DNA from: Bacteroidota bacterium
Lineage (GTDB): Bacteria > Bacteroidota > Ignavibacteria > UBA10030 > SZUA-254
DNA: 32,912 nucleotides
Assembly: GCA_020056225.1 (NCBI GenBank)
Contig: JAGVIE010000053.1
Location: 1-32,912, forward strand
Reading direction: 5' to 3'
Shown: positions 15,719 to 24,331 of the stretch, one piece after another
Layout of the letters: each line of letters starts with the position of its first letter
Numbering within the stretch: position 1 is the stretch's first letter
Translations under genes and position numbers: made by a program
The notes under the pieces: model-generated
Seen by the model: the letters and a program-made list of their open reading frames with translations, nothing else
What the model was told of the DNA's origin: nothing
The model's database searches: none

Positions 15719-16513
15719 ATGGGTAAAATTGTTACTCTTGCAAATCAAAAAGGGGGAGTTGGAAAAACCACTACTGCAATCAATCTTGCGGCGGGTGTTG
15801 CCGTAGCCGAGCATTCAACCCTGCTTATCGATATAGATCCGCAGGCAAATTCGACAAGTGGTTTAGGTGTAGATACGAGAAGCGAGGGGAATAACGTTTA
15901 CGATGTTCTAATAAACGATGTTGCCCCCCGCAATGTTATCGTCAAAACACAAATGCCGTATCTTTCGCTTCTTCCATCTCACATTAATCTGGTCGGCGCC
16001 GAGGTTGAGCTGGTTGATATCGAGAACCGCGAGATGGTTCTGAAGAATATTGTCGAAAGGGTAAGAAATGATTACGAGTACATCTTTATAGATTGTCCGC
16101 CGTCGCTCGGTCTACTTACACTCAACGGATTGGTCGCCGCAGACTCAGTTATCGTCCCGGTACAGTGCGAGTATTACGCGCTTGAGGGACTTGGGCAACT
16201 TCTCAACACGATTAACATCATCCGGAAAAATCTAAACCCTGCATTGACAATTGAAGGAGTTCTGATGACGATGTTTGACAGCCGTCTGCGGTTATCAAAT
16301 CAAATAGTGGAAGAGGTAAAAAAGTTTTTCGGGGATAAAGTATTTTCAACTATCATAACGCGCAATGTCCGGCTTAGTGAAGCGCCGAGCTACGGCAAAC
16401 CGATTTTATTGTATGAAGCGGTATCATCGGGTGCGCGTAATTATATGGAACTTGCAAAAGAATTCCTGAAACGTCAACAAACAACAACAGTTCGGCAGGA
16501 AGTTACGGTATAA
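15719..16513 (+). CDS. parA: Chromosome partitioning ATPase ParA/Soj
   Basis: ParA is a Walker-type ATPase that binds DNA non-specifically and, with ParB and parS, segregates the chromosome origin. The 264-aa protein begins '[18 protein letters not shown]', including the deviant Walker A (KGGVGKTT, residues 11-18). Walker B is '[17 protein letters not shown]'. '[16 protein letters not shown]' is typical of the Soj clade. The C-terminus '[14 protein letters not shown]' is diagnostic for chromosomal ParA. It is followed after 6 bp by parB. Chromosomal parAB usually lies near the replication origin. Confidence 0.96.
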   Translation: MGKIVTLANQKGGVGKTTTAINLAAGVAVAEHSTLLIDIDPQANSTSGLGVDTRSEGNNVYDVLINDVAPRNVIVKTQMPYLSLLPSHINLVGAEVELVDIENREMVLKNIVERVRNDYEYIFIDCPPSLGLLTLNGLVAADSVIVPVQCEYYALEGLGQLLNTINIIRKNLNPALTIEGVLMTMFDSRLRLSNQIVEEVKKFFGDKVFSTIITRNVRLSEAPSYGKPILLYEAVSSGARNYMELAKEFLKRQQTTTVRQEVTV

Positions 16514-16519
16514 AACAAT

Positions 16520-17425
16520 ATGTCAAAAACAAAAGGTGGTTTGGGAAAAGGTTTGTCGGCGCTGATACGCACACCCGTTGTGTCGGAGCGACCGTCGAAT
16601 GAAACCATAATTGTCGCGGAGAATAAAGGATCGAATGCAGATATAAATATTTCAAGTATTCGTCCGAATCCTTTCCAGCCTCGCGCCGACTTCGATCAGC
16701 AGGCGCTCGATGAGCTGAAAGAATCGATCAAGCAGAAGGGTATCATCCAGCCGATCACCGTTCGGCAGGCGAAGGATGGAATGTTCGATCTCATTTCGGG
16801 TGAAAGACGCCTTCGCGCATCGACGGAAATCGGATTAAAAACAATCCCGGCATATATCATCGAAGTTAAGAACGATGAAGAGATGCTCGAACTTGCATTG
16901 ATCGAGAATCTTCAGCGCGAGCACCTTAACCCGATTGAAATTGCAATATCGTACCAGCGATTGATGCACGATGTCGGTTTCACCGCCGAAGAGGTCGCAA
17001 AGAAAATAAGTAAAGACCGCACAACGATCGTTAATTTTCTTCGTCTCCTGAAACTGCCGAAGCTTATACAGGACGCGCTCCGGAAAAATCAATTAACGAT
17101 GGGACATGCACGCGCGCTTGTCTCGCTGCCTGATGAACAAACGCAACTCCGGATATATGAACGAATCATCAAGAAAGATTTAAATGTCAGGCAAGTGGAA
17201 AAACTTGTCCGCGATGCCGGTAAAAAATCGAGCAAAAAAACATTCCGCGGCACAAAGAGTCCGGGAACCGTTGAAGAAAGTATAGCCGATAGAATCCAGC
17301 AAATCTTTGCTACTAAAGTCAAGGTCAATGTTCAAGACGGCGGCAGCGGAGAAATTATAATCGAATTTTATAACAGCGACGACCTGGGCCGCCTGTTTGA
17401 TCTAATTTCCTCAATCGAACAATAA
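16520..17425 (+). CDS. parB: Chromosome partitioning protein ParB/Spo0J
   Basis: ParB is the CTPase clamp that loads at parS and spreads along DNA, working with ParA. The 301-aa protein starts '[16 protein letters not shown]', the segment that in the family stimulates ParA ATP hydrolysis. The ParB/Srx domain shows 'IRPNPFQPR', 'GERRLRAS' and '[15 protein letters not shown]'. The helix-turn-helix '[20 protein letters not shown]' recognises parS. A C-terminal dimerisation domain ends the protein. I did not find a convincing parS 16-mer in the window by eye. Confidence 0.96.
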   Translation: MSKTKGGLGKGLSALIRTPVVSERPSNETIIVAENKGSNADINISSIRPNPFQPRADFDQQALDELKESIKQKGIIQPITVRQAKDGMFDLISGERRLRASTEIGLKTIPAYIIEVKNDEEMLELALIENLQREHLNPIEIAISYQRLMHDVGFTAEEVAKKISKDRTTIVNFLRLLKLPKLIQDALRKNQLTMGHARALVSLPDEQTQLRIYERIIKKDLNVRQVEKLVRDAGKKSSKKTFRGTKSPGTVEESIADRIQQIFATKVKVNVQDGGSGEIIIEFYNSDDLGRLFDLISSIEQ

Positions 17426-17436
17426 TAGGAAAACTT

Positions 17437-17826
17437 ATGGCAAAATCAATTATACTTACTAAAGAAGCTCCGGCGCCAATAGGTCCGTATAATCAGGGGA
17501 TAGTCGCGCAGGGTTCGTTTCTCTTTGTTGCCGGACAGGTGCCCATAGATCCGCACAGCGGACAGGTGATTCAGGGAGATGTTAAAGCGCAAACACGGCA
17601 GGCGATAAAAAACCTTCAGGCGATCATCGAAAAAGGCGGGGCGAAGCTGGATGATGTGGTCAAGACTACAGTTTTCCTGAAAGATATGAATGAGTTCGCC
17701 GGTATGAATGAGGTATATGCAGAGTTCTTTAAGAACGACCCGCCGGCTCGCTCGACCATCGAAGTAGCACGGCTCCCACGCGATGTGAAAGTCGAGATTG
17801 ATGCAATCGTAGTCGTGAATGGCTAA
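17437..17826 (+). CDS. ridA: RidA family reactive intermediate deaminase
   Basis: RidA trimers hydrolyse reactive enamine/imine intermediates released by PLP enzymes such as threonine dehydratase. The 129-aa protein is full length. It carries the family landmarks '[12 protein letters not shown]', 'VAGQVPIDP' and '[23 protein letters not shown]', the last holding the catalytic Arg. It starts 11 bp after parB and is likely in the same transcript. Confidence 0.94.
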   Translation: MAKSIILTKEAPAPIGPYNQGIVAQGSFLFVAGQVPIDPHSGQVIQGDVKAQTRQAIKNLQAIIEKGGAKLDDVVKTTVFLKDMNEFAGMNEVYAEFFKNDPPARSTIEVARLPRDVKVEIDAIVVVNG

Positions 17827-17837
17827 GTGATAAACGG

Positions 17838-18398
17838 ATGAGGAGAGTTTGCCAACGGTTATTTGTTTTTGGTCAGTTGTTCTTATGGCTCTCACTCGTT
17901 AACGCTCAAACCGATTCAACAATAATTTATCCTGATACATCAATCACCACCGACCCGGAAGCGAAGGATTCGCTTATCGTGAATAATCAAAAACCGGTTG
18001 ATACAACTTTCCATCTATCCAAATCTCCTTTATTAGCTATGGGTCTTTCTGCGGCAGTTCCCGGCTTGGGGCAAATCTACAATGAAAATTATTGGAAGCC
18101 GCCGATAATCTGGGCTGTGGGCGGTTACTGGATATATCAATGGCTGGACTTGAACAAGAGCTATAAAGATTTCCGAGACAAGAATGCGCTAAACCCGAGC
18201 GATCAGTATGTTCGACTGCGGGATTTTTACCACGACGAACGAGATAAATTCGCATGGTTCCTCGGTGTCCTCTATGTATTAAATATCGTCGATGCTTACG
18301 CCGGAGCGCATTTGTACGATTTTGATGTCAGCCCTGACCTCACGCACAACGGCAGGATTGTTCCGAGAGTAACAGCATCGGTGAGATTTCCATTCTGA
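17838..18398 (+). CDS. DUF5683-type membrane protein
   Basis: The 186-aa protein has an N-terminal signal or membrane segment (to 'SLVNAQ', residue ~24) and a Thr/Asp-rich stretch. The domain that follows starts 'SPLLAMGLSAAVPGLGQIYNENYWK', with hydrophobic segments around residues 68-95 and 135-155. 'AVPGLGQIYN' and 'GAHLYDFD' are typical of DUF5683. In Bacteroidota and relatives this family is often encoded next to parA-parB, as here. Function is unknown; the context suggests an envelope role co-expressed with the partition genes. Confidence 0.83.
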   Translation: MRRVCQRLFVFGQLFLWLSLVNAQTDSTIIYPDTSITTDPEAKDSLIVNNQKPVDTTFHLSKSPLLAMGLSAAVPGLGQIYNENYWKPPIIWAVGGYWIYQWLDLNKSYKDFRDKNALNPSDQYVRLRDFYHDERDKFAWFLGVLYVLNIVDAYAGAHLYDFDVSPDLTHNGRIVPRVTASVRFPF

Positions 18399-18431
18399 CT
18401 TTGGGACCGTGTGCTGTAATAGCAAGTAAGA

Positions 18432-18773
18432 TTAACTGCGGATAAAGTGCGGCATCTCGAACGGAATTTCAAGCGATAGCTCGACCAGACCGGCATACTT
18501 TCCATCTTTGAACCACGGCGACTGATAAATCAGTTTTTTGATACCGTTCTTCTCGATGGTGTAAATATTTTTCTTCTGCGATTTTAAAAGCTCCCCGACT
18601 TTCGTGCGGGACGGTTCCGGGTGACATTCCAATAAATTTGTACCGATCAACTTTGCTCCTCCGTCATCTGAAAAAGTATCGATAGCTTTTTTATTCATCT
18701 CGATTATTATCCCCTGAGTATCGCAGACGGTTACAGCGCCGGGGAATTCTTTAATCCATTCGTGCATGTTCAT
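18432..18773 (-). CDS. Single-domain PAS protein
   Basis: The 113-aa protein is essentially one PAS domain: 'FPGAVTVCDTQGIIIEMNKKAI' opens the fold and 'LIGTNLLECHPEPSRTKV' forms the middle. The last strand, 'YAGLVELSLEIPFEMPHF', resembles stand-alone PAS proteins found in many anaerobes. No output domain is attached, so it may sense a ligand or redox state and act through a partner. It is 6 bp downstream of a small membrane protein gene on the same strand and converges with the DUF5683 gene. Confidence 0.8.
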   Translation of the reverse strand: MNMHEWIKEFPGAVTVCDTQGIIIEMNKKAIDTFSDDGGAKLIGTNLLECHPEPSRTKVGELLKSQKKNIYTIEKNGIKKLIYQSPWFKDGKYAGLVELSLEIPFEMPHFIRS

Positions 18774-18779
18774 GATATG

Positions 18780-19226
18780 TTATGACTTTCGTTTTGAGTT
18801 ATGATTGAAAAATTTCATATAGAATAAACTGCTTCCCATAAGTAACGAGCCGCCCATCGCAACGTATAGCACCGAGAGGTAATGTTTCGGGAAAGAAGAA
18901 TTACGGAGCAATATCCCCGCTGTAACCATGAACGCGATGATCAGGTATCCTTTCCATGCCGTAAAAGCGAAAATACATACGCTCTCCGGCAGTGAGTTGA
19001 TGCGGTTAAGATTTTTTCGAGCTATCTTTATGAAGCCGAAGAAATAAAAAATCAGTGAAAGGCCGGCGCCGAGTGAAAGTACAATGATCAACTGTCCCGT
19101 CTCAAGATCGTCTAACCAGCCATAAGCGCGCTCGATCAGGATAAATCCTGCAATACTCCATATGAGTCCCGCGATAGCATAAAGCCACCTACGCGGTACG
19201 GATGGTTTCGGAATAGGAGAATTCAT
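18780..19226 (-). CDS. Hypothetical four-helix membrane protein
   Basis: The 148-aa protein has four predicted membrane helices (about residues 15-32, 43-66, 84-106 and 112-135), short loops and a basic C-terminus ('NHNSKRKS'). I do not recognise a family. It lies between the DUF3052/OmdA-like gene upstream and the PAS gene downstream, all on the minus strand; the close spacing to the PAS gene suggests co-transcription. Confidence 0.65.
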   Translation of the reverse strand: MNSPIPKPSVPRRWLYAIAGLIWSIAGFILIERAYGWLDDLETGQLIIVLSLGAGLSLIFYFFGFIKIARKNLNRINSLPESVCIFAFTAWKGYLIIAFMVTAGILLRNSSFPKHYLSVLYVAMGGSLLMGSSLFYMKFFNHNSKRKS

Positions 19227-19257
19227 GCTAAACTGTGTCGTTGTGGAATGAGTATTT

Positions 19258-19890
19258 TCAGAATGGCTCTTTTAATCCTTGTGCTAACATCACCGCCGTC
19301 TTTGAAACGCGCGCCGCCCGTGTCTCTTCCTTCTTCGCCGTTTCAATCCACCGAACATATTCCTTCCTGTATGTGAACGATAGCGTATTAAAGAATGCCT
19401 CCGCTTTCTTATTTTTCAGAAACTCTGTCTTCAGGTCTTTGGGAATTTTCACTATCCGCTTCACCATATCTACTGATGGAGTTTCTATTTTTTTGCTCAC
19501 AACGTTCGCCGCCAATTTGAAACGCATTGCAGACCAGACTTCATCTATCGATATCTGTGAGACGGGGCGGCAGCCGAACTTCCTCATGATCTCCCGGCAT
19601 TTATCACGGCTCAGGTTTGACTTCTGAGCTGAACTGAGTTTTGGATACGAAACCCACAGAACACCTTCAGGTTGAATGATCCGAAGAATCTTTGGTGTTT
19701 GCCGCTCGAGTTCACGCGCGCTTCCGGCAAAAATCTGAATGAAGTCGAATGAACTCTTCGACTCTTTATGCACTGCGATGTTGCCGGCCGCAGAGCCGAA
19801 CTGGTTTTCATAACCTTCAGGCGGATTGATGATCGCAATCCGCCGGGCAGGTTTCATTTTGAGTTTCTTTATAATCGGATTTTCAGTCAT
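19258..19890 (-). CDS. YdeI/OmdA-family protein with DUF3052-like N-terminus
   Basis: The C-terminal half (residues ~140-210) matches the OmdA/YdeI pattern: 'IPKDLKTEFLKNKKAEAFFN', 'KEYVRWIETAKKEETRAARV'. Those proteins are linked to bacteriocin or phage tolerance in some bacteria, with unclear mechanism. The N-terminal half, 'RRIAIINPPEGYENQFG' and 'PEGVLWVSYPKLSSA', resembles DUF3052, also of unknown role. The two modules are joined in one 210-aa frame. No signal peptide is seen. Confidence 0.72.
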   Translation of the reverse strand: MTENPIIKKLKMKPARRIAIINPPEGYENQFGSAAGNIAVHKESKSSFDFIQIFAGSARELERQTPKILRIIQPEGVLWVSYPKLSSAQKSNLSRDKCREIMRKFGCRPVSQISIDEVWSAMRFKLAANVVSKKIETPSVDMVKRIVKIPKDLKTEFLKNKKAEAFFNTLSFTYRKEYVRWIETAKKEETRAARVSKTAVMLAQGLKEPF

Positions 19891-19946
19891 AAATATTTCT
19901 TTCGAAAGAATAGGCAGTCACACAAATCTTCATAGCATATTCTTGT

Positions 19947-20270
19947 TTATACAATGTGCTTCCTGAGTTCACGCTTGAGGCGGTGGATTTGTTCCCGAAC
20001 GTCATGCAGTTTATCACCGTCTTTCGTTTCCAAAGCAGCTGCCCGCTCTTTCTTAAGCGCTCTGATTTCTTTTTTTATTTTTGCTTTGTTTATACCCTTC
20101 ACTTCATGGTGCGCATGTGCCTCGATGCCAAGAGCCTGACATAATGCGGGCAGAAGTTTATCCTTGTGCATTGTGCTGTGACCTTTGGTTACTTCGTGAT
20201 CGATCCCGTCGGCGATTTGACGAAGTTCGATAACTGTCATTTTACTTAACTGTTCGTATGTGTACGGCAT
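19947..20270 (-). CDS. Small Rho-N/SAP-like helical protein
   Basis: The 107-aa protein starts with a Rho N-terminal-like helical fold ('LSKMTVIELRQIADGI', then 'MHKDKLLPALCQALGI', residues 8-51). A His-rich hinge and a strongly charged helix or coiled coil follow ('KKEIRALKKERAAALE', then to 'RLKRELRKHIV'). Rho-N/SAP folds often bind nucleic acids, and the basic tail fits that. Function is inferred only from fold similarity. It is transcribed alone; the 234-bp gap upstream holds no other clear gene. Confidence 0.6.
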   Translation of the reverse strand: MPYTYEQLSKMTVIELRQIADGIDHEVTKGHSTMHKDKLLPALCQALGIEAHAHHEVKGINKAKIKKEIRALKKERAAALETKDGDKLHDVREQIHRLKRELRKHIV

Positions 20271-20455
20271 AATGTGTACTCCTATTGAGGTTCAAACAAT
20301 GATGGTGAATTTACCGGATTTAAGAATTAAGGAAATATCATTCTGAAGAATGTAACAAGAAAGAAGGAAAGTGTCAAACGGTGGTTATGGTAAGTTCTAT
20401 CTCATATGTATTCGCGGTCCCGCTTGCGTAGATTTTGCTTGCCACTAATTCTCTT

Positions 20456-20517
20456 TTCGGGGACATTTTAGAAAGTGTAACTGCCGTTTTGGTACGATTG
20501 ATTACTAGTCCCCGAAG
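20456..20517. repeat. Inverted repeat, possible IS remnant
   Basis: TTCGGGGAC (20456-20464) is repeated in inverse as GTCCCCGAA (20509-20517), with about 44 bp between. The inner sequence GGGACATTTTAGAAAGTG looks like sequence often seen beside transposase genes. The right arm overlaps the last codons of the next gene, so a relic of an insertion may have reshaped its 3' end. No transposase is present. Confidence 0.3.
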
Positions 20518-21356
20518 TAGAAATAACCGTTTGTGTCCTCTTTATTTTTCAATTTATTCAATACGTCTTCTGACGTTACATCCCATTCGAGCTTCAGGAG
20601 TTTTTTGCGATTGGCTTTTGCTAATTTTAGATACTTGATTGCCTCTTGTCGTAATTCCTCTGGATTTGCTTGTTCCTTTTCTGTTAACATATCGGCATAA
20701 GACCCACGTGAAAATTCCCATAGGTCTTGAAAAGCGCGACCAAGAATGTGAAAGACATCATACTTATAGGTTGAACTGGGATAGCGTGTGAGAAAGGCGG
20801 TGGCACGTTTAATAACCTCATGAGGATCGTTAAAAACTGGATAACCATCGGATTTCACTTCGTCGGTAATAAGATCAAATGTTGCAAGCTCTCCAAACTG
20901 AGTACTTGAAAAGTTCTTGGACAATAACTGGCGGGTTGAAGTGTCTACATTGACACAGTAAGTCTCAAAGTGGGTGATAATTTTCAGTTGGATACCCACT
21001 TCGGCGAAGTTTGTAATATCAAGTTGCAGGATTGAATCGAGTTGTGCTCTCCAGGTTGAGTCACTGTTCATCTCATGAAAACTCTCAGATGTATAATGGC
21101 GAACAGTGAAAGCCTCGGCGGCACGATCTCCACAGGTAACATAACCGTAGAGTGCGTCGGCGATAATTGTTGAATCTTTTGTCCTCGATTGAATGAGTTT
21201 GAATAGCTTGGCCGCGAATAGATAATCTCCTTTTTCTTGAAGCGTATGAGTCTGGGATAATAAGAACAGTAGCTTATCTTGAGCCGGAGCGTAGATAGAG
21301 GACGAACCAAACATGAAAGAAAGGGCGACGAGATATTTTAATATGGAATTTTTCAT
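20505..21356 (-). CDS. Hypothetical secreted TPR-like protein
   Basis: From the chosen Met the protein is 283 aa with a signal peptide ('MKNSILKYLVALSFMFGSSS'). The remainder is largely helical; 'HTLQEKGDYLFAAKLFKLIQ' and 'IADALYGYVTCGDRAAEAF' resemble tetratricopeptide helices, and 'PSSTYKYDVFHILGRAF' resembles another. The frame opens 15 codons earlier, but those residues spoil the signal peptide. I recognise no family. It is probably a periplasmic or outer-membrane associated protein. An inverted repeat overlaps the 3' end. Confidence 0.6.
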   Translation of the reverse strand: MKNSILKYLVALSFMFGSSSIYAPAQDKLLFLLSQTHTLQEKGDYLFAAKLFKLIQSRTKDSTIIADALYGYVTCGDRAAEAFTVRHYTSESFHEMNSDSTWRAQLDSILQLDITNFAEVGIQLKIITHFETYCVNVDTSTRQLLSKNFSSTQFGELATFDLITDEVKSDGYPVFNDPHEVIKRATAFLTRYPSSTYKYDVFHILGRAFQDLWEFSRGSYADMLTEKEQANPEELRQEAIKYLKLAKANRKKLLKLEWDVTSEDVLNKLKNKEDTNGYFYFGD

Positions 21357-21484
21357 CTTAATTGCATGGAGTGCCCAAATGGCGACTAATGTTCGCAACA
21401 AAAATGTCGTTGTGAAACGAACTGCAACAGATAAATTTTTTGTGGGTGGAGCAATGGTTCTCTATGAGTCGACTTGTCTGCATT

Positions 21485-22219
21485 TTACATTTTTATTGGT
21501 GGTTTAAGCCCAAGCTGTATTTTTATAGTCTTCGGTGGAAGAGATTCATCCGATAAATTTAATATTTGTGTTTGAATACCATGCGCGAGAAAGTGATTAT
21601 GGATAATAATACCAAATTGTGCAAGCAGGGCATCGGGCATCAAACCATTGAAATTACCGATAACTTTTGTACCAATCCAGTCAGGGCTTCTTGTTGACGT
21701 CATGATGATTCCTTCCTTGCTCACGCAACCAGCTTTTGCAAGTGCATCACGAAGTTTTTGGGCGAGCAGGCTTGTTTCGAGTTCAGCAAGTTCATCGATT
21801 ATAACGGTAAAACCAGAGAATGGCTTGAGATCTCGTGCAAGAGATTCAATGTCAATTTCCCTTGGCGCAATCGCTTTCTGTAATTCAAGACGTTTAATAT
21901 GTTCCCGCTCTGTTTGTAGGCGGGCCTCTTCGGCTGTTTTATTGGCGGTTGAAACCCCCAACTCTAATTCGGCAATTTGTTTTTTCTGTTCAGAGTTGAG
22001 TTTTGCTCGGTATATTAAGAGGAGCGCACTGAAAATGACGCTAAATAAGATCGCGATAACAACGGCACGATCAAAAATATCTACTTTATTTTCGAGATTT
22101 ACAATAACATTATTTGAAGAGGTGTCCATTATTGTCCTTGCGGTTATGATAACTGTAATAATGGAAATAATAAGAAGAATGGAAGCGGCAGATGGTAGTG
22201 AATTTAATAATTTCATCAT
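21485..22219 (-). CDS. Hypothetical two-helix membrane protein with coiled coil
   Basis: Two membrane helices (about residues 12-28 and 52-70) are followed by a coiled coil (about 74-118, Glu/Gln/Ala rich). A mixed alpha/beta C-terminal domain ('FTVIIDELAELETSLLAQKL' and onward) comes next. It ends 'TIKIQLGLKPP'. Such two-helix plus coiled-coil proteins with a nucleotide- or peptide-sensing tail occur in accessory regions, but I recognise no family. Two adjacent Met codons (22219 and 22216) could start it. Confidence 0.6.
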   Translation of the reverse strand: MMKLLNSLPSAASILLIISIITVIITARTIMDTSSNNVIVNLENKVDIFDRAVVIAILFSVIFSALLLIYRAKLNSEQKKQIAELELGVSTANKTAEEARLQTEREHIKRLELQKAIAPREIDIESLARDLKPFSGFTVIIDELAELETSLLAQKLRDALAKAGCVSKEGIIMTSTRSPDWIGTKVIGNFNGLMPDALLAQFGIIIHNHFLAHGIQTQILNLSDESLPPKTIKIQLGLKPPIKM

Positions 22220-22563
22220 GAGACTTCATAAGGTATTAGACAAGTCATCAGATCTATCTAGAGTCTGTTTATCGTAAAACGTTTTTTCAATAACTGTGAT
22301 TGCATATCAAATATATCAACAAATGGTATAATAGACACATTGTCAACAAATCTAAAGCATCGAATCTTTGAAAAACTCCCGCGTCCGGTTTATTATTATG
22401 ATCTGTTTTCTCCCCGGTTACGCGTGCCATGAATATACTATTCTTGTTCGTTAGTGTCAAGTAATATTTCTGGAAATTCCCAATGATAGTGACCTCACCT
22501 ATAATCGTTCGACTGAGCTTATGACGAAGTCCTCTCCTAAGAGGAGAGGATGTACTGGCTGGG
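22220..22563. other. 344-bp gap with repeats, no gene seen
   Basis: No convincing coding frame is present. The right end holds a REP-like unit (22503-22550); the rest is unremarkable, moderately AT-rich spacer that should contain the promoter of the leftward gene starting at 22219. Confidence 0.5.
22503..22550. repeat. REP-like element with 9-bp perfect hairpin
   Basis: GTTCGACTGAGCTTATGACG is joined to a perfect hairpin, TCCTCTCCT-AAG-AGGAGAGGA (22530-22550). The first part matches, in reverse complement, the element at 32380-32430 at most positions. It lies 14 bp after the stop of the GNAT gene and may help end its transcript, but has no T-tract. Confidence 0.55.
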
Positions 22564-23136
22564 TTACAAATAATACCGCATAATAGGTCGGGCTTTGGAC
22601 CAACGCTTCGCTACTTTGAAGCCGGCACTCTCAAACGAGGATAGAAATCCCGTCCATGCGAACGCCGCAGGCATGTTGTTGTAGTAAGGGAGTATCGGGT
22701 ATGCTTCGAGGATTTTTACTTTCTTTTTCCCGCAATAATCAATAACACCTTTGAGTATCTCAACCGATAATCCCTTACGTCTGAAATCTTTGGCGAGGAA
22801 GAAGCAGGTAATCGACCAGACCGGTTCATCATCGATCCGCTTTAACACGCGCGCATTTTCAAGCTTAATGTATTTCTCCCGCGGCGCAACTGCGCACCAG
22901 CCGATTGGTTTGTTGTCCATGTAAGAGATGATACCGATCTGCTCGCCGTTCACTACCAATTTTTTCATCGCCCGCCTGGTGCCTTCACCTTTTTTCTTAT
23001 CAAAATCGGAACGCGTTAACCGCCACGACATGCACCAGCATCCGCCGCACGCGCCGCGCTCGCCGAAGAGTGTTGCAAAATCTTCCCATGTTTTTGTTGC
23101 GAGAGGTTTGAATGTCAATTCGCTTTTTGGCGCCAT
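22564..23136 (-). CDS. GNAT family N-acetyltransferase
   Basis: GNAT enzymes move an acetyl group from acetyl-CoA to an amine. The 190-aa protein has the acetyl-CoA motif A region 'ITCFFLAKDFRRKGLSVEIL' (about residues 110-128) and the usual C-terminal strand 'LSSFESAGFKVAKRWSKARP'. An N-terminal Cys/Trp segment, 'ERGACGGCWCMSW', marks a subgroup of unknown substrate. The gene starts 1 bp after the stop of the lipoprotein gene upstream, so the two form an operon. Confidence 0.85.
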   Translation of the reverse strand: MAPKSELTFKPLATKTWEDFATLFGERGACGGCWCMSWRLTRSDFDKKKGEGTRRAMKKLVVNGEQIGIISYMDNKPIGWCAVAPREKYIKLENARVLKRIDDEPVWSITCFFLAKDFRRKGLSVEILKGVIDYCGKKKVKILEAYPILPYYNNMPAAFAWTGFLSSFESAGFKVAKRWSKARPIMRYYL

Positions 23137-23137
23137 A

Positions 23138-24214
23138 TTAATTCAATGTTTTAAAAGAAAATAAATAGGGCGTTGCGAGAGTATCTCCAGCCCTTGACCG
23201 CATTGATGATCGAATCGTCACAGTGTATGTTGTATCTGGTAACAAACTTTGATATGGATCGAATATAAATTGCGTATTATATATATCGAACATTCCATTT
23301 ACAGGTGGCGAAATAGTAACTGCATTTCGAACCGATGATGTATCAATATAAGCCGAAAAGAAAGCTGTAATATTCTCCGACCGATTTACATATTGCTGAC
23401 CATCCCACGGGTATGTGCTGGTAACTCTGAATGGAATGGTCTTGAATCTGAAAGTGGCAGGATATGGAAGGTGATTATTGAGTGTATCTTTGATGCCTGT
23501 TGAGAAAGTAATTTCATACCAAGTGTTCCCCCTGAAACTGGAATCGGGATAAAAAGATATATTTTCCAAATTGGAATAATTGGATACCCATGAACCTTTA
23601 ACGTATGGTGAGATAGTTATATTATTGGATAATGAATTGGGATCTACCGGTGAATTAAATGTGGCATATATCGAAGAAATGAAATAAACCGATGTATCAT
23701 TGTTCTCGGGATATGTGGTTCTGATTCGAAGTACCGGTTCAGGTACTAAAACTTTTTGGAAGTTAATTCCTAATTTTCTATTTGTAACATCTGTAGCTTC
23801 TTTGCCAACAGTTACAGTATAGGTATGCCCGAGTTTAAAATAACCATAGATAGGCAATTCAAACGTTTGACCGTCAATTGAAGTTGCACCCCAGGCACTA
23901 AGATATGCATAACCATCTTCTTTGGGAAGGAGGGTTACATTCGGGATTACAGTGTAACTCACCATGATTTTGTTAAATCGGATGAGCAGTCTGCCGGGTA
24001 TATATCCTATCGGTAACGAATCGCTTAGTTTTGAGTAACTATCGCAGATCCAGTAATAAGGTCTCTGAGAGTCTAACCATACCCAAACAACGCGTGGCGC
24101 AATATTGGGATCTGTCGGATCTTCAGCAGGAGGACCGGCTGGTCCCTGTGGACCTTCCTTACAGCTTATTAAAAACAACAGCAGGGCTGAGCAGATTAAT
24201 AGTAATGTTTTCAT
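23138..24214 (-). CDS. Ig-like domain lipoprotein with short collagen-like stretch
   Basis: The 358-aa protein has a lipoprotein signal with lipobox 'FLISC' (C18), directly followed by a collagen-like run 'GPQGPAGPP'. Three beta-rich segments follow. The last two look like SbsA/Big_5 Ig-like repeats: each opens with 'TYP' plus an acidic turn and 'ATFNSPVD' or 'AFFSAYID', contains 'ITISPxV', and ends 'FRFKT' or 'FSFKT'. It is probably a surface or periplasmic structural protein. Bacteroidota and relatives encode many of these. It is co-transcribed with the GNAT gene. Confidence 0.8.
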   Translation of the reverse strand: MKTLLLICSALLLFLISCKEGPQGPAGPPAEDPTDPNIAPRVVWVWLDSQRPYYWICDSYSKLSDSLPIGYIPGRLLIRFNKIMVSYTVIPNVTLLPKEDGYAYLSAWGATSIDGQTFELPIYGYFKLGHTYTVTVGKEATDVTNRKLGINFQKVLVPEPVLRIRTTYPENNDTSVYFISSIYATFNSPVDPNSLSNNITISPYVKGSWVSNYSNLENISFYPDSSFRGNTWYEITFSTGIKDTLNNHLPYPATFRFKTIPFRVTSTYPWDGQQYVNRSENITAFFSAYIDTSSVRNAVTISPPVNGMFDIYNTQFIFDPYQSLLPDTTYTVTIRSSMRSRAGDTLATPYLFSFKTLN

Positions 24215-24331
24215 GATAGACCACCCGTTCTATAAAGAAAGAAACATTTAGTTCGAAATTGAGATTTGACAGAATTTAAATAATTAATAACCAATAATCA
24301 AATTAGAATAGCGTTGATTGTGGTGGGTGAT

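Noticed and set aside
18780-24214. Defence island in the block of small accessory genes
   Set aside because: No nuclease, toxin-antitoxin pair, restriction or other recognised defence domain is seen; the OmdA-like link to bacteriocin tolerance is too weak alone.
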